A stretch of DNA of 64,000 bases from Paracoccaceae bacterium (lineage in GTDB: Bacteria; Pseudomonadota; Alphaproteobacteria; Rhodobacterales; Rhodobacteraceae): positions 74,080-138,079 of the forward strand of contig PAPN01000007.1 of assembly GCA_002708925.1 (NCBI GenBank). The letters run 5' to 3'. Shown one piece after another: positions 8,665 through 17,498 of this stretch. Each line of letters begins with the position of its first letter. The first letter of the stretch is position 1. The notes below the pieces were generated by a model that was not told the DNA's origin, did no database searches, and worked only from the letters and a program-made list of their open reading frames with translations. The translations under genes were made by a program, and so were the position numbers.

Positions 8665-9971
8665 TCAAACGTATTCTTCTGTCTTTGACCCTGACGGTTC
8701 TGGCGCTGCCCCTGCGGGCCGAGGTACAGATCCAAGAGGTGACATCGCCCGGTGGGCTGACGGCCTGGCTGGTCGAGGATCACTCGATCCCCTTCACTGC
8801 GCTGGAACTGCGGTTTCGCAGCGGGGCTCGTCTGGACGCTGCCGATAAGGCCGGGGCCTCGAACCTGATGGTCGGCCTGCTGGAAGAGGGTGCCGCCGAC
8901 CGTGATGCCCGCGCCTTTGCCCGCGCCACCGAGGATTTGGCCGCCAGTTTCTCCTATGATCTGTCGGATGATTTCGTGTCCGTGTCCGCCAAATTCCTGA
9001 CCGAGAACCGCGATCAGGCCATTGCACTGCTGCGCGACAGCCTGATCCAGCCCCGCTTTGACGCGGATGCGGTGGAACGCGTGCGCCAGCAGGTGCTTTC
9101 GGGCATTCTGTCGGATCAGAAAAGCCCGCGGGATATTGCTTCGGTTTCGCTTCGGACGCTGGTGTATGGCGATCACCCCTATGCCCGCGTCAAAAGCGGC
9201 ACGATCGAGACGGTCTCGGCCCTGACGCAGGACGATCTGCGCGCCGCCCACCAGAACGCCCTGACACAAGACCGGGTGTATATCTCGGCGGTGGGGGACA
9301 TCTCGCCGCAGGATCTGTCTGCTTTGATGGGTGAGCTGCTGGGCAATCTGCCCGCAACCGGCCCGGACTTGCCCCCTGCGGCCGATCTGAACCTGCCCGG
9401 CGGCGTGCATGTCACCGAATTTGAAACCCCGCAGTCCATGGCGCTTTTCGCCCAGCCGGGGATCAAGCAGGAAGATCCGGATTTCTTTGCCGCCTATGTG
9501 TTGGATCTGATCCTGGGCGGCGGCGGTTTCGAAAGCCGCCTGATGCACGAGGTGCGCGAAAAACGCGGGCTGACCTATGGGATTTACAGCTATCTGGCCG
9601 ATAAGGACGGGGCGCAAATGTGGATGGGCTCGGTTGCGTCGGGCAATGAGCGCATCGGTCAGGCCATTCAGGTGATCCGCGATGAATGGCAAAAACTGCT
9701 GGATCAGGGCGTGACCGAACAGGAATTGCAGGACGCCAAAACCTATCTGACCGGGGCCTATCCGCTGCGGTTCGACGGCAATGGCAATATCGCGCAGATT
9801 CTGGTGGGAATGCAGGTCAGCGGGATGCCGATTGACTATATCGCCACCCGGAATGAGCGCGTGAACGCGGTGACTTTGGCCGATGTGCAGCGCGTTGCGA
9901 AACGCTTGATTGACCCGGCAAAGCTGACCTTTGTGGTGGTCGGGCAGCCCAAGGGTCTGATCGCGAATTAA
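8661..9971 (+). CDS. M16 family peptidase, non-catalytic partner
   Basis: A 436-residue exported M16 protein with signal peptide MIKRILLSLTLTVLALPLRA. At the position of the HxxEH zinc site it reads ASNLMVGLLEEG (about residues 66-77), so the zinc ligands are lost. It keeps the C-terminal substrate-binding Arg/Tyr block LMHEVREKRGLTYGIYSYL. This is the usual division of labour in paired M16B proteases: one subunit cleaves and the other binds substrate. The ATGA overlap at 8661 with the catalytic gene supports a heterodimer. Confidence 0.9.
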   Translation: MIKRILLSLTLTVLALPLRAEVQIQEVTSPGGLTAWLVEDHSIPFTALELRFRSGARLDAADKAGASNLMVGLLEEGAADRDARAFARATEDLAASFSYDLSDDFVSVSAKFLTENRDQAIALLRDSLIQPRFDADAVERVRQQVLSGILSDQKSPRDIASVSLRTLVYGDHPYARVKSGTIETVSALTQDDLRAAHQNALTQDRVYISAVGDISPQDLSALMGELLGNLPATGPDLPPAADLNLPGGVHVTEFETPQSMALFAQPGIKQEDPDFFAAYVLDLILGGGGFESRLMHEVREKRGLTYGIYSYLADKDGAQMWMGSVASGNERIGQAIQVIRDEWQKLLDQGVTEQELQDAKTYLTGAYPLRFDGNGNIAQILVGMQVSGMPIDYIATRNERVNAVTLADVQRVAKRLIDPAKLTFVVVGQPKGLIAN

Positions 9972-10021
9972 AGCGCTAAAATTCGGTCGCTGCGGGCGCG
10001 TGAATGGTCTATGGCTGGGCC

Positions 10022-11131
10022 ATGACGGATCGTTTTGAAATTTTTCTGGTGGCCACCCCCGGACTGGAGCCCGCCCTGTGCGTCGAAGCTCAGCAGGCAG
10101 GCTTTGCCGATGCGGCGCTGGTGCCGGGCGGGGTGACGTTGCAGGGCGGTTGGCCCGAGGTCTGGCGCGCAAATCTGATGCTGCGCGGGGCCACACGGGT
10201 GCTGGCGCGGATCGGCGGGTTTCGGGCGTTCCATCTGGCGCAGCTGGATAAGCGTTCCAGGAAATTCGACTGGCGCGCGGTGCTGCGTGCGGACGTGCCT
10301 GTCCGGGTCGAGGTGACCTGCAAGAAGTCCAAAATCTACCACGCCGGTGCCGCCGCGCAGCGGATCGAGGGCGGGCTGACCTCGGCTGGTCTGACCGTGG
10401 CGCCGGATGCGCAGATGGTGCTTAAGGCGCGGATTGACGATAATCTGGTGACGTTCAGCGTGGATAGCTCGGGCGAGAGCCTGCACAAGCGTGGCCACAA
10501 AGAGGCCGTCAACAAGGCCCCCATGCGCGAAACCATGGCCGCGCTGATTTTGCGGGAATGCGGTTACGTGGCCGGGATGCCGGTGCTGGATCCGATGTGC
10601 GGCTCGGGTACTTTCGTGATCGAGGCGGCCGAGATGGCCGCCGGTTTGGCTCCGGGCCGGACGCGCTCTTTCGCCTTTGAGCACCTGGCCAGTTTCGACG
10701 CCGCCGCCTGGGCGCGGATGAAGGCGCAGGCTACGCCCGACGTGCATGAGGCGCGGCCGCTCTACCATGGCTCGGATCGGGATGCGGGGGCGATCCGCAT
10801 GAGTCAGGCCAATGCCGAACGCGCAGGCGTTTCCGCCTGGACCGATTTCCAGATGAAGCCGATTGCGGACATCACCCCGCCCGATGGCCCGCCCGGTCTG
10901 GTGATCGTGAACCCGCCCTACGGGGCGCGGATCGGGAATAAGAAACCTCTGTTCGGGCTTTATGGCGCGATGGGCGCGGTGCTCAAAGAGCGGTTCCAGG
11001 GGTGGCGCGTCGGGATCGTGACCTCGGATAATGCGCTGGCATCGGCGACCGGGCTGCCCTTTGTGCCCCCCGGACCGCCCATCGCCCATGGCGGGCTAAA
11101 GGTACGCCTGTTCCGCACTGGGCCGCTCTGA
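10022..11131 (+). CDS. THUMP-domain class I SAM-dependent RNA methyltransferase
   Basis: A 369-residue RNA N2-guanine methyltransferase-like protein, related to the N-terminal half of RlmL and to archaeal/eukaryotic Trm-G10. The N-terminal 150 residues form a ferredoxin-like/THUMP RNA-binding region. The methyltransferase domain shows DPMCGSGTF near residue 191 and the catalytic NPPYGARIG near 296. ATG 10022 was chosen over an upstream in-frame GTG. The exact target (23S or tRNA guanosine) cannot be told from sequence alone. Confidence 0.85.
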   Translation: MTDRFEIFLVATPGLEPALCVEAQQAGFADAALVPGGVTLQGGWPEVWRANLMLRGATRVLARIGGFRAFHLAQLDKRSRKFDWRAVLRADVPVRVEVTCKKSKIYHAGAAAQRIEGGLTSAGLTVAPDAQMVLKARIDDNLVTFSVDSSGESLHKRGHKEAVNKAPMRETMAALILRECGYVAGMPVLDPMCGSGTFVIEAAEMAAGLAPGRTRSFAFEHLASFDAAAWARMKAQATPDVHEARPLYHGSDRDAGAIRMSQANAERAGVSAWTDFQMKPIADITPPDGPPGLVIVNPPYGARIGNKKPLFGLYGAMGAVLKERFQGWRVGIVTSDNALASATGLPFVPPGPPIAHGGLKVRLFRTGPL

Positions 11132-11212
11132 TCTTTGAATACACCCGTTGATGGTTGCAAATGCAACAAACATCCACTCCTCAATCGTCACACGACCCAG
11201 AGGAGAGCCCGC

Positions 11213-11551
11213 ATGAAACCCGAAATGGGCCGCGATGAAAACACCCCGGTCTGGGTGCAGCACATTGCCTTTAAGGTGAAGGACCGCGCCGAGCTGATCG
11301 CGTTCAAAGATCATCTGGAGACCAGCGGCGTCGAGGTTCTGGGCGTCACGGACCATTCGATTTTCCACTCGATCTATTTCTTCGATCCGAACGGTCACCG
11401 CATAGAGCTGGCCTGCCCCGATCCCAAAGAGGACGCAATGCTGGCGCGTCTGAACACGGTGAAATGGGACATGCTGGAGGAATGGTCACGCACCAAGAAA
11501 GCCCCCAAACACGCCGAATGGATGCACCAGAAAGAGCTGTCAGACATTTAG
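11213..11551 (+). CDS. VOC family protein, apparently lacking its N-terminal half
   Basis: A 112-residue protein containing one vicinal-oxygen-chelate module: WVQHIAFKVKDRAEL, then HSIYFFDPNGHRIELACPDP and a C-terminal WDMLEEWSRTKKAPKHAEW. Related VOC proteins of this kind, as I recall them, are about 170-180 residues with two beta-alpha-beta modules, and KPEMGRDENTP normally falls in the middle of the chain. Here it follows the start Met directly. A strong Shine-Dalgarno (AGAGGAGAG) sits just upstream of ATG 11213, so the fragment is probably translated. It may be an in-frame deletion derivative or a single-module protein that works as a dimer. Confidence 0.7.
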   Translation: MKPEMGRDENTPVWVQHIAFKVKDRAELIAFKDHLETSGVEVLGVTDHSIFHSIYFFDPNGHRIELACPDPKEDAMLARLNTVKWDMLEEWSRTKKAPKHAEWMHQKELSDI

Positions 11552-11553
11552 GC

Positions 11554-13890
11554 CTAGCCCTCGCCGTAGGGCACCCAGATGGTCTTGATCTCGGTTGCGG
11601 CGTTCAGGAAAGTCTGGGCGTCCGTCTGGCCCCAATCGCGGGCTTGGCCGTTATTCACCCAGGTGCGTTTCAGATTTCCGGTGCTGGCGGCCTCGATCCG
11701 GGGGGACAGATCGGCCGAGGCAAAGCTCCAGACCGCATCCACATCCATATGGGCGGCCAGCGTATCGGCCAGATCCTCGGCAGGGCCGGTCAGGATGTTC
11801 GCCACGCCCGCCGGCAGGTCTGACGTATCCAGAACCTGATAAAAATCCGTGGCTGCCAGCGGATAGGCCGTGCTGGCGCACAGCACCACGCGGTTGCCCA
11901 TCGCGATTGCGGGCGCCATCGTGGACACCAGCCCCAGCAGAGGCGCCTCGTCCGGGCACATCACCCCGATCACGCCCACGGGCTCACGCATCGCCATGGC
12001 CGCGCCGCGCAGGGGCACGGGCTTCACCGCGCCATCGAATTTATCGGCCCAGGCGGCATAGGTGAACAGGCGATGAATGGCGGCGTCCACCTCTTTGTGG
12101 CCTTGCCGCCCGCCAACCATGGCATCAATCCGGGCGGCAAATTCATCCGCCCGCGCGCTAAGATTTTCACCGATGTAATACAGGATCTGAGCCCGCAGAT
12201 GCGCCGTGGCCTTGGCCCACCCGGCGGCACCGCGCGCGGCCTCGACCGCCTTGCGCACGTCCTTGCGGCTGGCAATCGGGACATGGCCCAGCAGCTTGCC
12301 GGATTTGGCGTAGACGGGTTTCGAATAGCCCCCATCGGGCCGCGCCTGTTTCCCCCCGATATAGAGCTTGGGCGTGCGGTCCAGCCCATCCGGCCCGGCG
12401 CTGCCTTCGTGCGGTAAGATCGGGCTCAGCACCTTGGGCTTTCCGGCAGGTTTGGTATAGGCGCGCAGCCCCTCCCAGCCGCCCTCGCGGCCGAACCCGC
12501 TTTCGCGGAGACCACCGAACCCGGCGGCGGCATCGAACAGGTTCGTCGCATTCACCCACACCACACCAGCGACAAGCTTGGGCGCGATATCCAGCGCCAG
12601 GTTCACGTTTTCCGTCCAGACCGTCGCGGCCAGACCATAGCGCGTGTTATTGGCGATCTGCACCGCCTCGGCCGGGGTGCGGAAGGTGGTTGAAACAAGC
12701 ACAGGCCCGAAGATCTCATCCTGCATCAGCGGGTCTGCGGAGGTCAGCCCGGTGATCAGCGTCGGCGGATAATAGCAGCCCTCGGGCAGGTCCGTGTCAG
12801 CGCGGAAAATGTCACCGCCCTTGCAGGCATCGACCATCCGGGTGATCGCCTGCAATTGCACCGGGTCCACCACAGCGCCCACATCCACGCATTTATCCAG
12901 CGGGTTGCCAACGCGCAGAGTCCCCATACGCGTGCGTAGCTTCTCGTAGAACCGATCGGCAATGCCCTCTTGCACCAACAGGCGTGAACCGGCGCAGCAC
13001 ACCTGCCCCTGATTGAACCAGATCGCATCCACCAGCCCCTCGATGGCCGAATCCAGATCGGCGTCATCGAACACGATATAAGGGGATTTCCCGCCCAGCT
13101 CCAATGTCAGCGCCTTACCGCTGCCCGCTGTGGCGGCGCGAATCTGGCGGCCCACTTCGGTGGATCCGGTAAAGGCGATCTTATCAATATCGGGATGCGC
13201 AGCGATCATCTGCCCGACCGAGCCATCCCCGGTCACGATATTCACCACGCCCTTGAGCAGCCCCGCCTGACGGCAAATATCGGCAAACAAAAGCGCCGTC
13301 AGCGAGGTATACTCGGCCGGTTTCAGCACCACGGTGTTGCCCATCGCCAACGCGGGCGCGATTTTCCAGGCCAGCATCAACAAAGGGAAGTTCCACGGGA
13401 TAATCTGCCCGCACACCCCCAGCGCCTCGCGCCCCGGCAAGGCGTCCTCCATCAACTGCGCCATGCCCGCGTGATAATAGAAATGCCGCTGCGCCAGTGG
13501 GATGTCGATGTCCCGCGCCTCGCGAATGGGCTTGCCGTTATCCAGCGTCTCCAGAACCGCGAACAGCCGCGCATGTTTTTGCATCAGCCGCGCCAGAGCA
13601 TACAGATACCGCGCGCGCCCATGCCCGCCCAGTTTCGCCCATTTCCCCTGCGCCTTGCGGGCCGCAGCCACGGCGGCGTCCACATCTGCCTCCGTGGCCT
13701 GAGACAAGGTGGCCAGCACCTCGCCCGTGGCAGGGTTATTCGAAACAAACCCGTCACCGGGCGCGGTATACTCCCCGTCGATGAAATGCCCGAACCGATC
13801 GCCCTGATCAATCAACCACGCCAAAGCCTCCGCAGCGCTTTCGGGGGCGGGGCCATAGTCCATGGTCTCGAATATCTCTTTCACACTCAT
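11554..13890 (-). CDS. ALDH16-type double-length aldehyde dehydrogenase
   Basis: A 778-residue NAD-dependent aldehyde dehydrogenase. Residues 1 to about 480 form a full ALDH domain with the general-base Glu in LELGGKSP (about 261) and the catalytic Cys in NQGQVCCAGSR (about 297). Residues about 500-778 form a second ALDH-like, mostly coenzyme-domain module with no GQxC cysteine. This arrangement matches ALDH16, whose bacterial form is known from Loktanella. It lies 45 bp downstream of deoC on the same strand, so acetaldehyde from deoxyribose 5-phosphate is a sensible substrate (inference). Start: ATG at 13888-13890, chosen for MSVKEIFETMDYG. Confidence 0.9.
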   Translation of the reverse strand: MSVKEIFETMDYGPAPESAAEALAWLIDQGDRFGHFIDGEYTAPGDGFVSNNPATGEVLATLSQATEADVDAAVAAARKAQGKWAKLGGHGRARYLYALARLMQKHARLFAVLETLDNGKPIREARDIDIPLAQRHFYYHAGMAQLMEDALPGREALGVCGQIIPWNFPLLMLAWKIAPALAMGNTVVLKPAEYTSLTALLFADICRQAGLLKGVVNIVTGDGSVGQMIAAHPDIDKIAFTGSTEVGRQIRAATAGSGKALTLELGGKSPYIVFDDADLDSAIEGLVDAIWFNQGQVCCAGSRLLVQEGIADRFYEKLRTRMGTLRVGNPLDKCVDVGAVVDPVQLQAITRMVDACKGGDIFRADTDLPEGCYYPPTLITGLTSADPLMQDEIFGPVLVSTTFRTPAEAVQIANNTRYGLAATVWTENVNLALDIAPKLVAGVVWVNATNLFDAAAGFGGLRESGFGREGGWEGLRAYTKPAGKPKVLSPILPHEGSAGPDGLDRTPKLYIGGKQARPDGGYSKPVYAKSGKLLGHVPIASRKDVRKAVEAARGAAGWAKATAHLRAQILYYIGENLSARADEFAARIDAMVGGRQGHKEVDAAIHRLFTYAAWADKFDGAVKPVPLRGAAMAMREPVGVIGVMCPDEAPLLGLVSTMAPAIAMGNRVVLCASTAYPLAATDFYQVLDTSDLPAGVANILTGPAEDLADTLAAHMDVDAVWSFASADLSPRIEAASTGNLKRTWVNNGQARDWGQTDAQTFLNAATEIKTIWVPYGEG

Positions 13891-13914
13891 TTCATCTTGC
13901 CCCAAATACTCAAA
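13891..13914 (-). repeat. dispersed GAGTATT element, copy 1
   Basis: On the minus strand this reads TTTGAGTATTTGGGGCAAGA then TGAA, placed 22 nt past the deoC stop and ending one base before the ALDH16 start codon. It is almost identical to copy 2 at 21290 over GAGTATT-GGGGCAAGATGAAA and shares TTTGAGTATTT with copies 3 and 5. Confidence 0.75.
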
Positions 13915-13935
13915 TTGCGACGCCCGTCACAGGCT

Positions 13936-14925
13936 TCAACCCATCGGATGGCGATAGGCGGCGGAATAGGCGCCGGTGACATGATGCTCCAGCTGGCGTT
14001 CGATGTCCCCCAGCAGGGACGAGGCCCCAAAACGGAACAGATCCGGTTGCAGCCAGCGATTTCCCAGCTCTTCCTTGATCAGCGACAGATAGATCAGCGC
14101 GTCCTTTGCCTTGGATATGCCGCCCGCCGGCTTATAGCCCACACGGAACCCGGTGCGCTGGTAATAGTCCCGAATGGCGCGGATCATAACCAGGCTGACG
14201 GGCAGGGTGGCATTGACGCTTTCCTTGCCGGTCGAGGTCTTGATGAAATCCGCCCCGGCCATCATGCACACCAGACTGGCCCGCGCGACATTGCGTAGGC
14301 TGCCCAGCTCTCCGGTGGCCAGAATCGCCTTCACATGCGCATCCCCGCAGGCCGCGCGAAAGGCTTGCATTTCATCGTACAAGGCCTGCCAGTTGCCGGT
14401 CAGAACGTGCCGGCGCGAGATCACGATGTCGATCTCATGGGCCCCGGCGGCGACGCTTTGTTTGATTTCCTCGATGCGCAGATTCAGTGGGGACAGGCCC
14501 GCGGGAAACCCGGTGGACACGGCCGCCACAGGAATATTTGTGCCATTCAGCGCCTGAACGGCGGGGGCGATCATCTCGTGGTAGACGCAGACAGCCCCCA
14601 CGGTCAGCCCTTCCATGTCCAGCGCGGTCAGGATGTCAGGGCGAACGGGCTGACGCGCCTTGGCGCACAGGCGCTGCACGCGGCCTGCGGTGTCGTCGCC
14701 CGACAGGGTGGTCAGGTCGATGCAGGTGATCGCCTTGCATAGCCAGGCGGCCTGGTAATCCTTTTTCACGCTGCGGCGGGTGCCCAGCGTGGCGGCGCGG
14801 CGCTCGATTGCCGAGGTGTTGGCCTGCGCCGAGCGGACCCACTCCAGGTCCAAACCCATGCCGGGATTGCGCGGCTCGGTCACTTGCGGCAGATGAGTTT
14901 GCATCACTTGGGTGTCGGTCTGCAC
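13936..14925 (-). CDS. deoC: deoxyribose-phosphate aldolase
   Basis: Cleaves 2-deoxyribose 5-phosphate to glyceraldehyde 3-phosphate and acetaldehyde in deoxynucleoside catabolism. The long type (329 residues here). Active-site segments are intact: HVKAILATGELG with one Lys, and DFIKTSTGKES with the Schiff-base Lys. I place the start at the GTG at 14923-14925 (VQTDTQVMQ) because GGGAGG lies 5 nt upstream; an ATG at 14904 or a TTG at 14982 are alternatives. Followed by the ALDH16 gene; the other deo genes (cdd, deoA) are not in the window. Confidence 0.92.
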   Translation of the reverse strand: MQTDTQVMQTHLPQVTEPRNPGMGLDLEWVRSAQANTSAIERRAATLGTRRSVKKDYQAAWLCKAITCIDLTTLSGDDTAGRVQRLCAKARQPVRPDILTALDMEGLTVGAVCVYHEMIAPAVQALNGTNIPVAAVSTGFPAGLSPLNLRIEEIKQSVAAGAHEIDIVISRRHVLTGNWQALYDEMQAFRAACGDAHVKAILATGELGSLRNVARASLVCMMAGADFIKTSTGKESVNATLPVSLVMIRAIRDYYQRTGFRVGYKPAGGISKAKDALIYLSLIKEELGNRWLQPDLFRFGASSLLGDIERQLEHHVTGAYSAAYRHPMG

Positions 14926-14996
14926 CGGGGCCTCCCGTTTCGGTTTCAAAGGCAGGGTGGCACGGGCGCAGGGCGCTGACAAGGCAGCGCGTGGGG

Positions 14997-15686
14997 TCAG
15001 GTATGCGCGCTGCGCAGCACATACAGCCCGCGCGCGCTGGGATCATCGTGATGGGTGCAGGGAACGCCTTGGGCGGACAGGCCGGCGGCATAGGACTGCG
15101 CCAGGATTGCGGGGCCGATCACTGTCACCTGCTGCCCCAGCCACCAGGCGCGGGCCGCGCCCATCTCGGCGCCGATCAGATGGCCGGTTTGCGCGTCGGG
15201 CTGGCTTTCCGAGGCAGCCAGATGCGCCGCCAGCCGTTCGGGCCGCGACAGGGTATCGGCGATGGCATCGGCATCCGCCTGCGCAGGCACATCCAGCGCC
15301 GCGATCAGCCGAGGCGTCAGGAAGGCCTGAAACCCCACCAGTTCACGGGCCGACAGAAAGCACCAGTAGGAATGCGTTTCGGTCAGCAACAGGACAACGC
15401 CGTCCCAATCGGGGTGTTCGTCCTGAAAACCCAGGAGTTGCAGCCGCAAAGGCGCAGCCAGGCGCGAGGCCCCGTCGGTCATGTCCAGAAAAGCGCCTTC
15501 GGGCAGCAGCTTGGCGGGGACTTTCTGCGTGGCGCGGGCGGGGGTGATGACGAACACCTCTGCGTTTCCCAGCTGCGCCAGAACCGCGTCGGTGGACAGC
15601 CCCGAGGCCGGGGTGATGCTGTCCGAGCCAAACCGCCACCCGCGGGCGCCGGTCTGGTCTTCGATGATGCCGATCCAATCACTCAT
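14997..15686 (-). CDS. degenerate DgoK-like (2-dehydro-3-deoxygalactonokinase family) protein
   Basis: A 229-residue protein that aligns by eye with the DgoK sugar-kinase family: MSDWIGI at the start, LVGFQAFLTPRLIAAL in the middle and HLIGAEMGAARAWWLGQQV in the C-terminal half. Functional DgoK is near 290-300 residues and carries DWGTxxLRAW and GTHSKW phosphate/sugar motifs. Here the first reads IEDQTGARGW and the second TETHSYW, so the ATP-binding acid and the Lys are lost. It is probably a non-catalytic relative or decaying gene. It is upstream of deoC (71 bp) on the same strand. Confidence 0.6.
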   Translation of the reverse strand: MSDWIGIIEDQTGARGWRFGSDSITPASGLSTDAVLAQLGNAEVFVITPARATQKVPAKLLPEGAFLDMTDGASRLAAPLRLQLLGFQDEHPDWDGVVLLLTETHSYWCFLSARELVGFQAFLTPRLIAALDVPAQADADAIADTLSRPERLAAHLAASESQPDAQTGHLIGAEMGAARAWWLGQQVTVIGPAILAQSYAAGLSAQGVPCTHHDDPSARGLYVLRSAHT

Positions 15687-15722
15687 GCCCCGCAGATACG
15701 CGCTGCGCGGCATTGGGTCAAA

Positions 15723-17474
15723 TCATTGCGCGGCCACGGGATGCGGCCGGGTCAGTTTCACCACGGCATCGTATTGGGCCAGGAAGACCTCGCCGCTTAG
15801 CGCGTCCAGGAAATGGCTGCGTTTCAGGCGGTCCATCACGGGGCCTTTGACCTCGGTCAGGTGCAGCTTGATGCCCAGATCAATCAGCCGGTGATTGATC
15901 GCCTCCAGGCTTTCCAGCGCGGACATGTCGATTTCATTCACGGCCGAGCACATCAGCACCACATGTTTGATCGGCTCATCGCAGGCGATACGGTTGTAGA
16001 TGTAATCCTCAAGGAACCGCGCATTGGCGAAATAGAGGCTTTCGTCAATCCGCAGGGTCACCAGCTCGGGGTGGGTTTCCACGTCATGGCGCAGGATGTT
16101 GCGGAAATGCTGCGTACCGGGGACAAGCCCCACCTCGGCCACATGCGGGCGCGAGGTTTTATAGAGGAACAGCCCGATCGACAGGATCACACCGGCGGAC
16201 ACACCCATTTCCACGCCAAAGCCCAGGGTCAGGAAAATCGTGGCGGCAACGGCGGCGAAATCCACCTTTGAGTAGGTCCAGGTTTTCTGCAAGATCGAGA
16301 AATCCACCAGCGACAGCACAGCCACGATGATGGTGGCGGCCAGCGTGGCCTTGGGCAGGAAGAACAGCAGCGGCGTCAGCAGCAGCGCCGCCAGCAGAAT
16401 ACCCACGGCGGTGAAGGCTCCGGCGGCAGGCGTTTCCGCGCCCGCATCGAAATTCACCACCGAGCGCGCAAACCCCCCCGTCACCGGATAGCCGCCCGAC
16501 ACAGCCGCCGCGATGTTCGAGGCGCCCAGACCCACCAGTTCCTGATCGGGCACGATCCGCTGGCGTTTCTTTGCGGCCAGCGTCTGCGCCACGGAAACGG
16601 ATTCAACAAAGCCGATGATGGAAATCAGCACCGCCGACATGAACAGCTGTGACCACAGATCCGCGCTGAAGGACGGCATGGTCAGCGGCGGCAGGCCCAT
16701 GGGCACGTCGCCAACGATCTTGACGCCCTTGTCTTGCAGACCAAAGCCCCATGTCACCAGAATCGTCACGGCGACGGCACCGACGGGGCCGGCCTTGGCC
16801 AGAATATCGGCCATGCGCGGTTTCAACCCCAGGCCCAGCAGCAGCGGTTTCAGCCCCTTACGGACCCAAAACAGAAACGCGACCGAGCTAAGCCCGATGG
16901 CCAGCGTATAAGGGTTGGCCAGGTCTTGGTTCCGGAACAGATCGCCCCAGATGGTGATCAACGTGTGGCCATGCGCGTCCACCCCGATGATATGTTTCAA
17001 CTGCGAGCTGGCAATCAGCACACCCGAGGCCGTGATGAACCCCGCAATCACCGGATGCGACAGGAAATTGGCCAGAAAGCCCAGCCGGAACACTCCCATC
17101 ACCAGCAGCATCACGCCGGAAATAAAGGCCAGCGTGATTGCCGCCATGGCATATTCCGCCGTACCTTGTAGCGCCAGATTGCCCACGGCGGCCGCCGTCA
17201 TCAGCGACACCACCGCCACTGGCCCGACAGCCAGCGCCCGGCTGGTGCCGAAAATCGCATAGGCCACCAGCGGCAGAATCGAGGCATAGAGCCCCATTTC
17301 CGCCGGCAGCCCCGCCAGCAGCGCATAGGCCAGCGATTGCGGGATCAGCATGATCGTCACGATCACCGCGGCCACCAGATCGCTGGTCAGCGTGTCCCTG
17401 TCATAGGTTTTCGACCATTGCAGGATCGGCAGGTGCCGCTCGATCTGGGTGCGGGTCAGTTTGGGCAGACGCAT
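15723..17474 (-). CDS. SulP family inorganic anion transporter with STAS domain
   Basis: A 583-residue inner-membrane anion transporter of the SulP/SLC26 family. The N-terminal 430 residues carry about 12-14 hydrophobic segments, with the family block PQSLAYALLAGLPAEMGLYA near the start and GYPVTGGFARSVVNF in the middle. Residues about 455-570 are a cytosolic STAS domain (HVVLMCSAVNEIDMSALESL). It follows the SQR-fusion gene by 24 bp on the same strand, which suggests transport of sulfate, sulfite or thiosulfate linked to sulfide oxidation rather than bicarbonate; the substrate is an inference. Confidence 0.92.
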   Translation of the reverse strand: MRLPKLTRTQIERHLPILQWSKTYDRDTLTSDLVAAVIVTIMLIPQSLAYALLAGLPAEMGLYASILPLVAYAIFGTSRALAVGPVAVVSLMTAAAVGNLALQGTAEYAMAAITLAFISGVMLLVMGVFRLGFLANFLSHPVIAGFITASGVLIASSQLKHIIGVDAHGHTLITIWGDLFRNQDLANPYTLAIGLSSVAFLFWVRKGLKPLLLGLGLKPRMADILAKAGPVGAVAVTILVTWGFGLQDKGVKIVGDVPMGLPPLTMPSFSADLWSQLFMSAVLISIIGFVESVSVAQTLAAKKRQRIVPDQELVGLGASNIAAAVSGGYPVTGGFARSVVNFDAGAETPAAGAFTAVGILLAALLLTPLLFFLPKATLAATIIVAVLSLVDFSILQKTWTYSKVDFAAVAATIFLTLGFGVEMGVSAGVILSIGLFLYKTSRPHVAEVGLVPGTQHFRNILRHDVETHPELVTLRIDESLYFANARFLEDYIYNRIACDEPIKHVVLMCSAVNEIDMSALESLEAINHRLIDLGIKLHLTEVKGPVMDRLKRSHFLDALSGEVFLAQYDAVVKLTRPHPVAAQ

Positions 17475-17498
17475 GGGAAATGTCCTTTGCTGCGGCGC

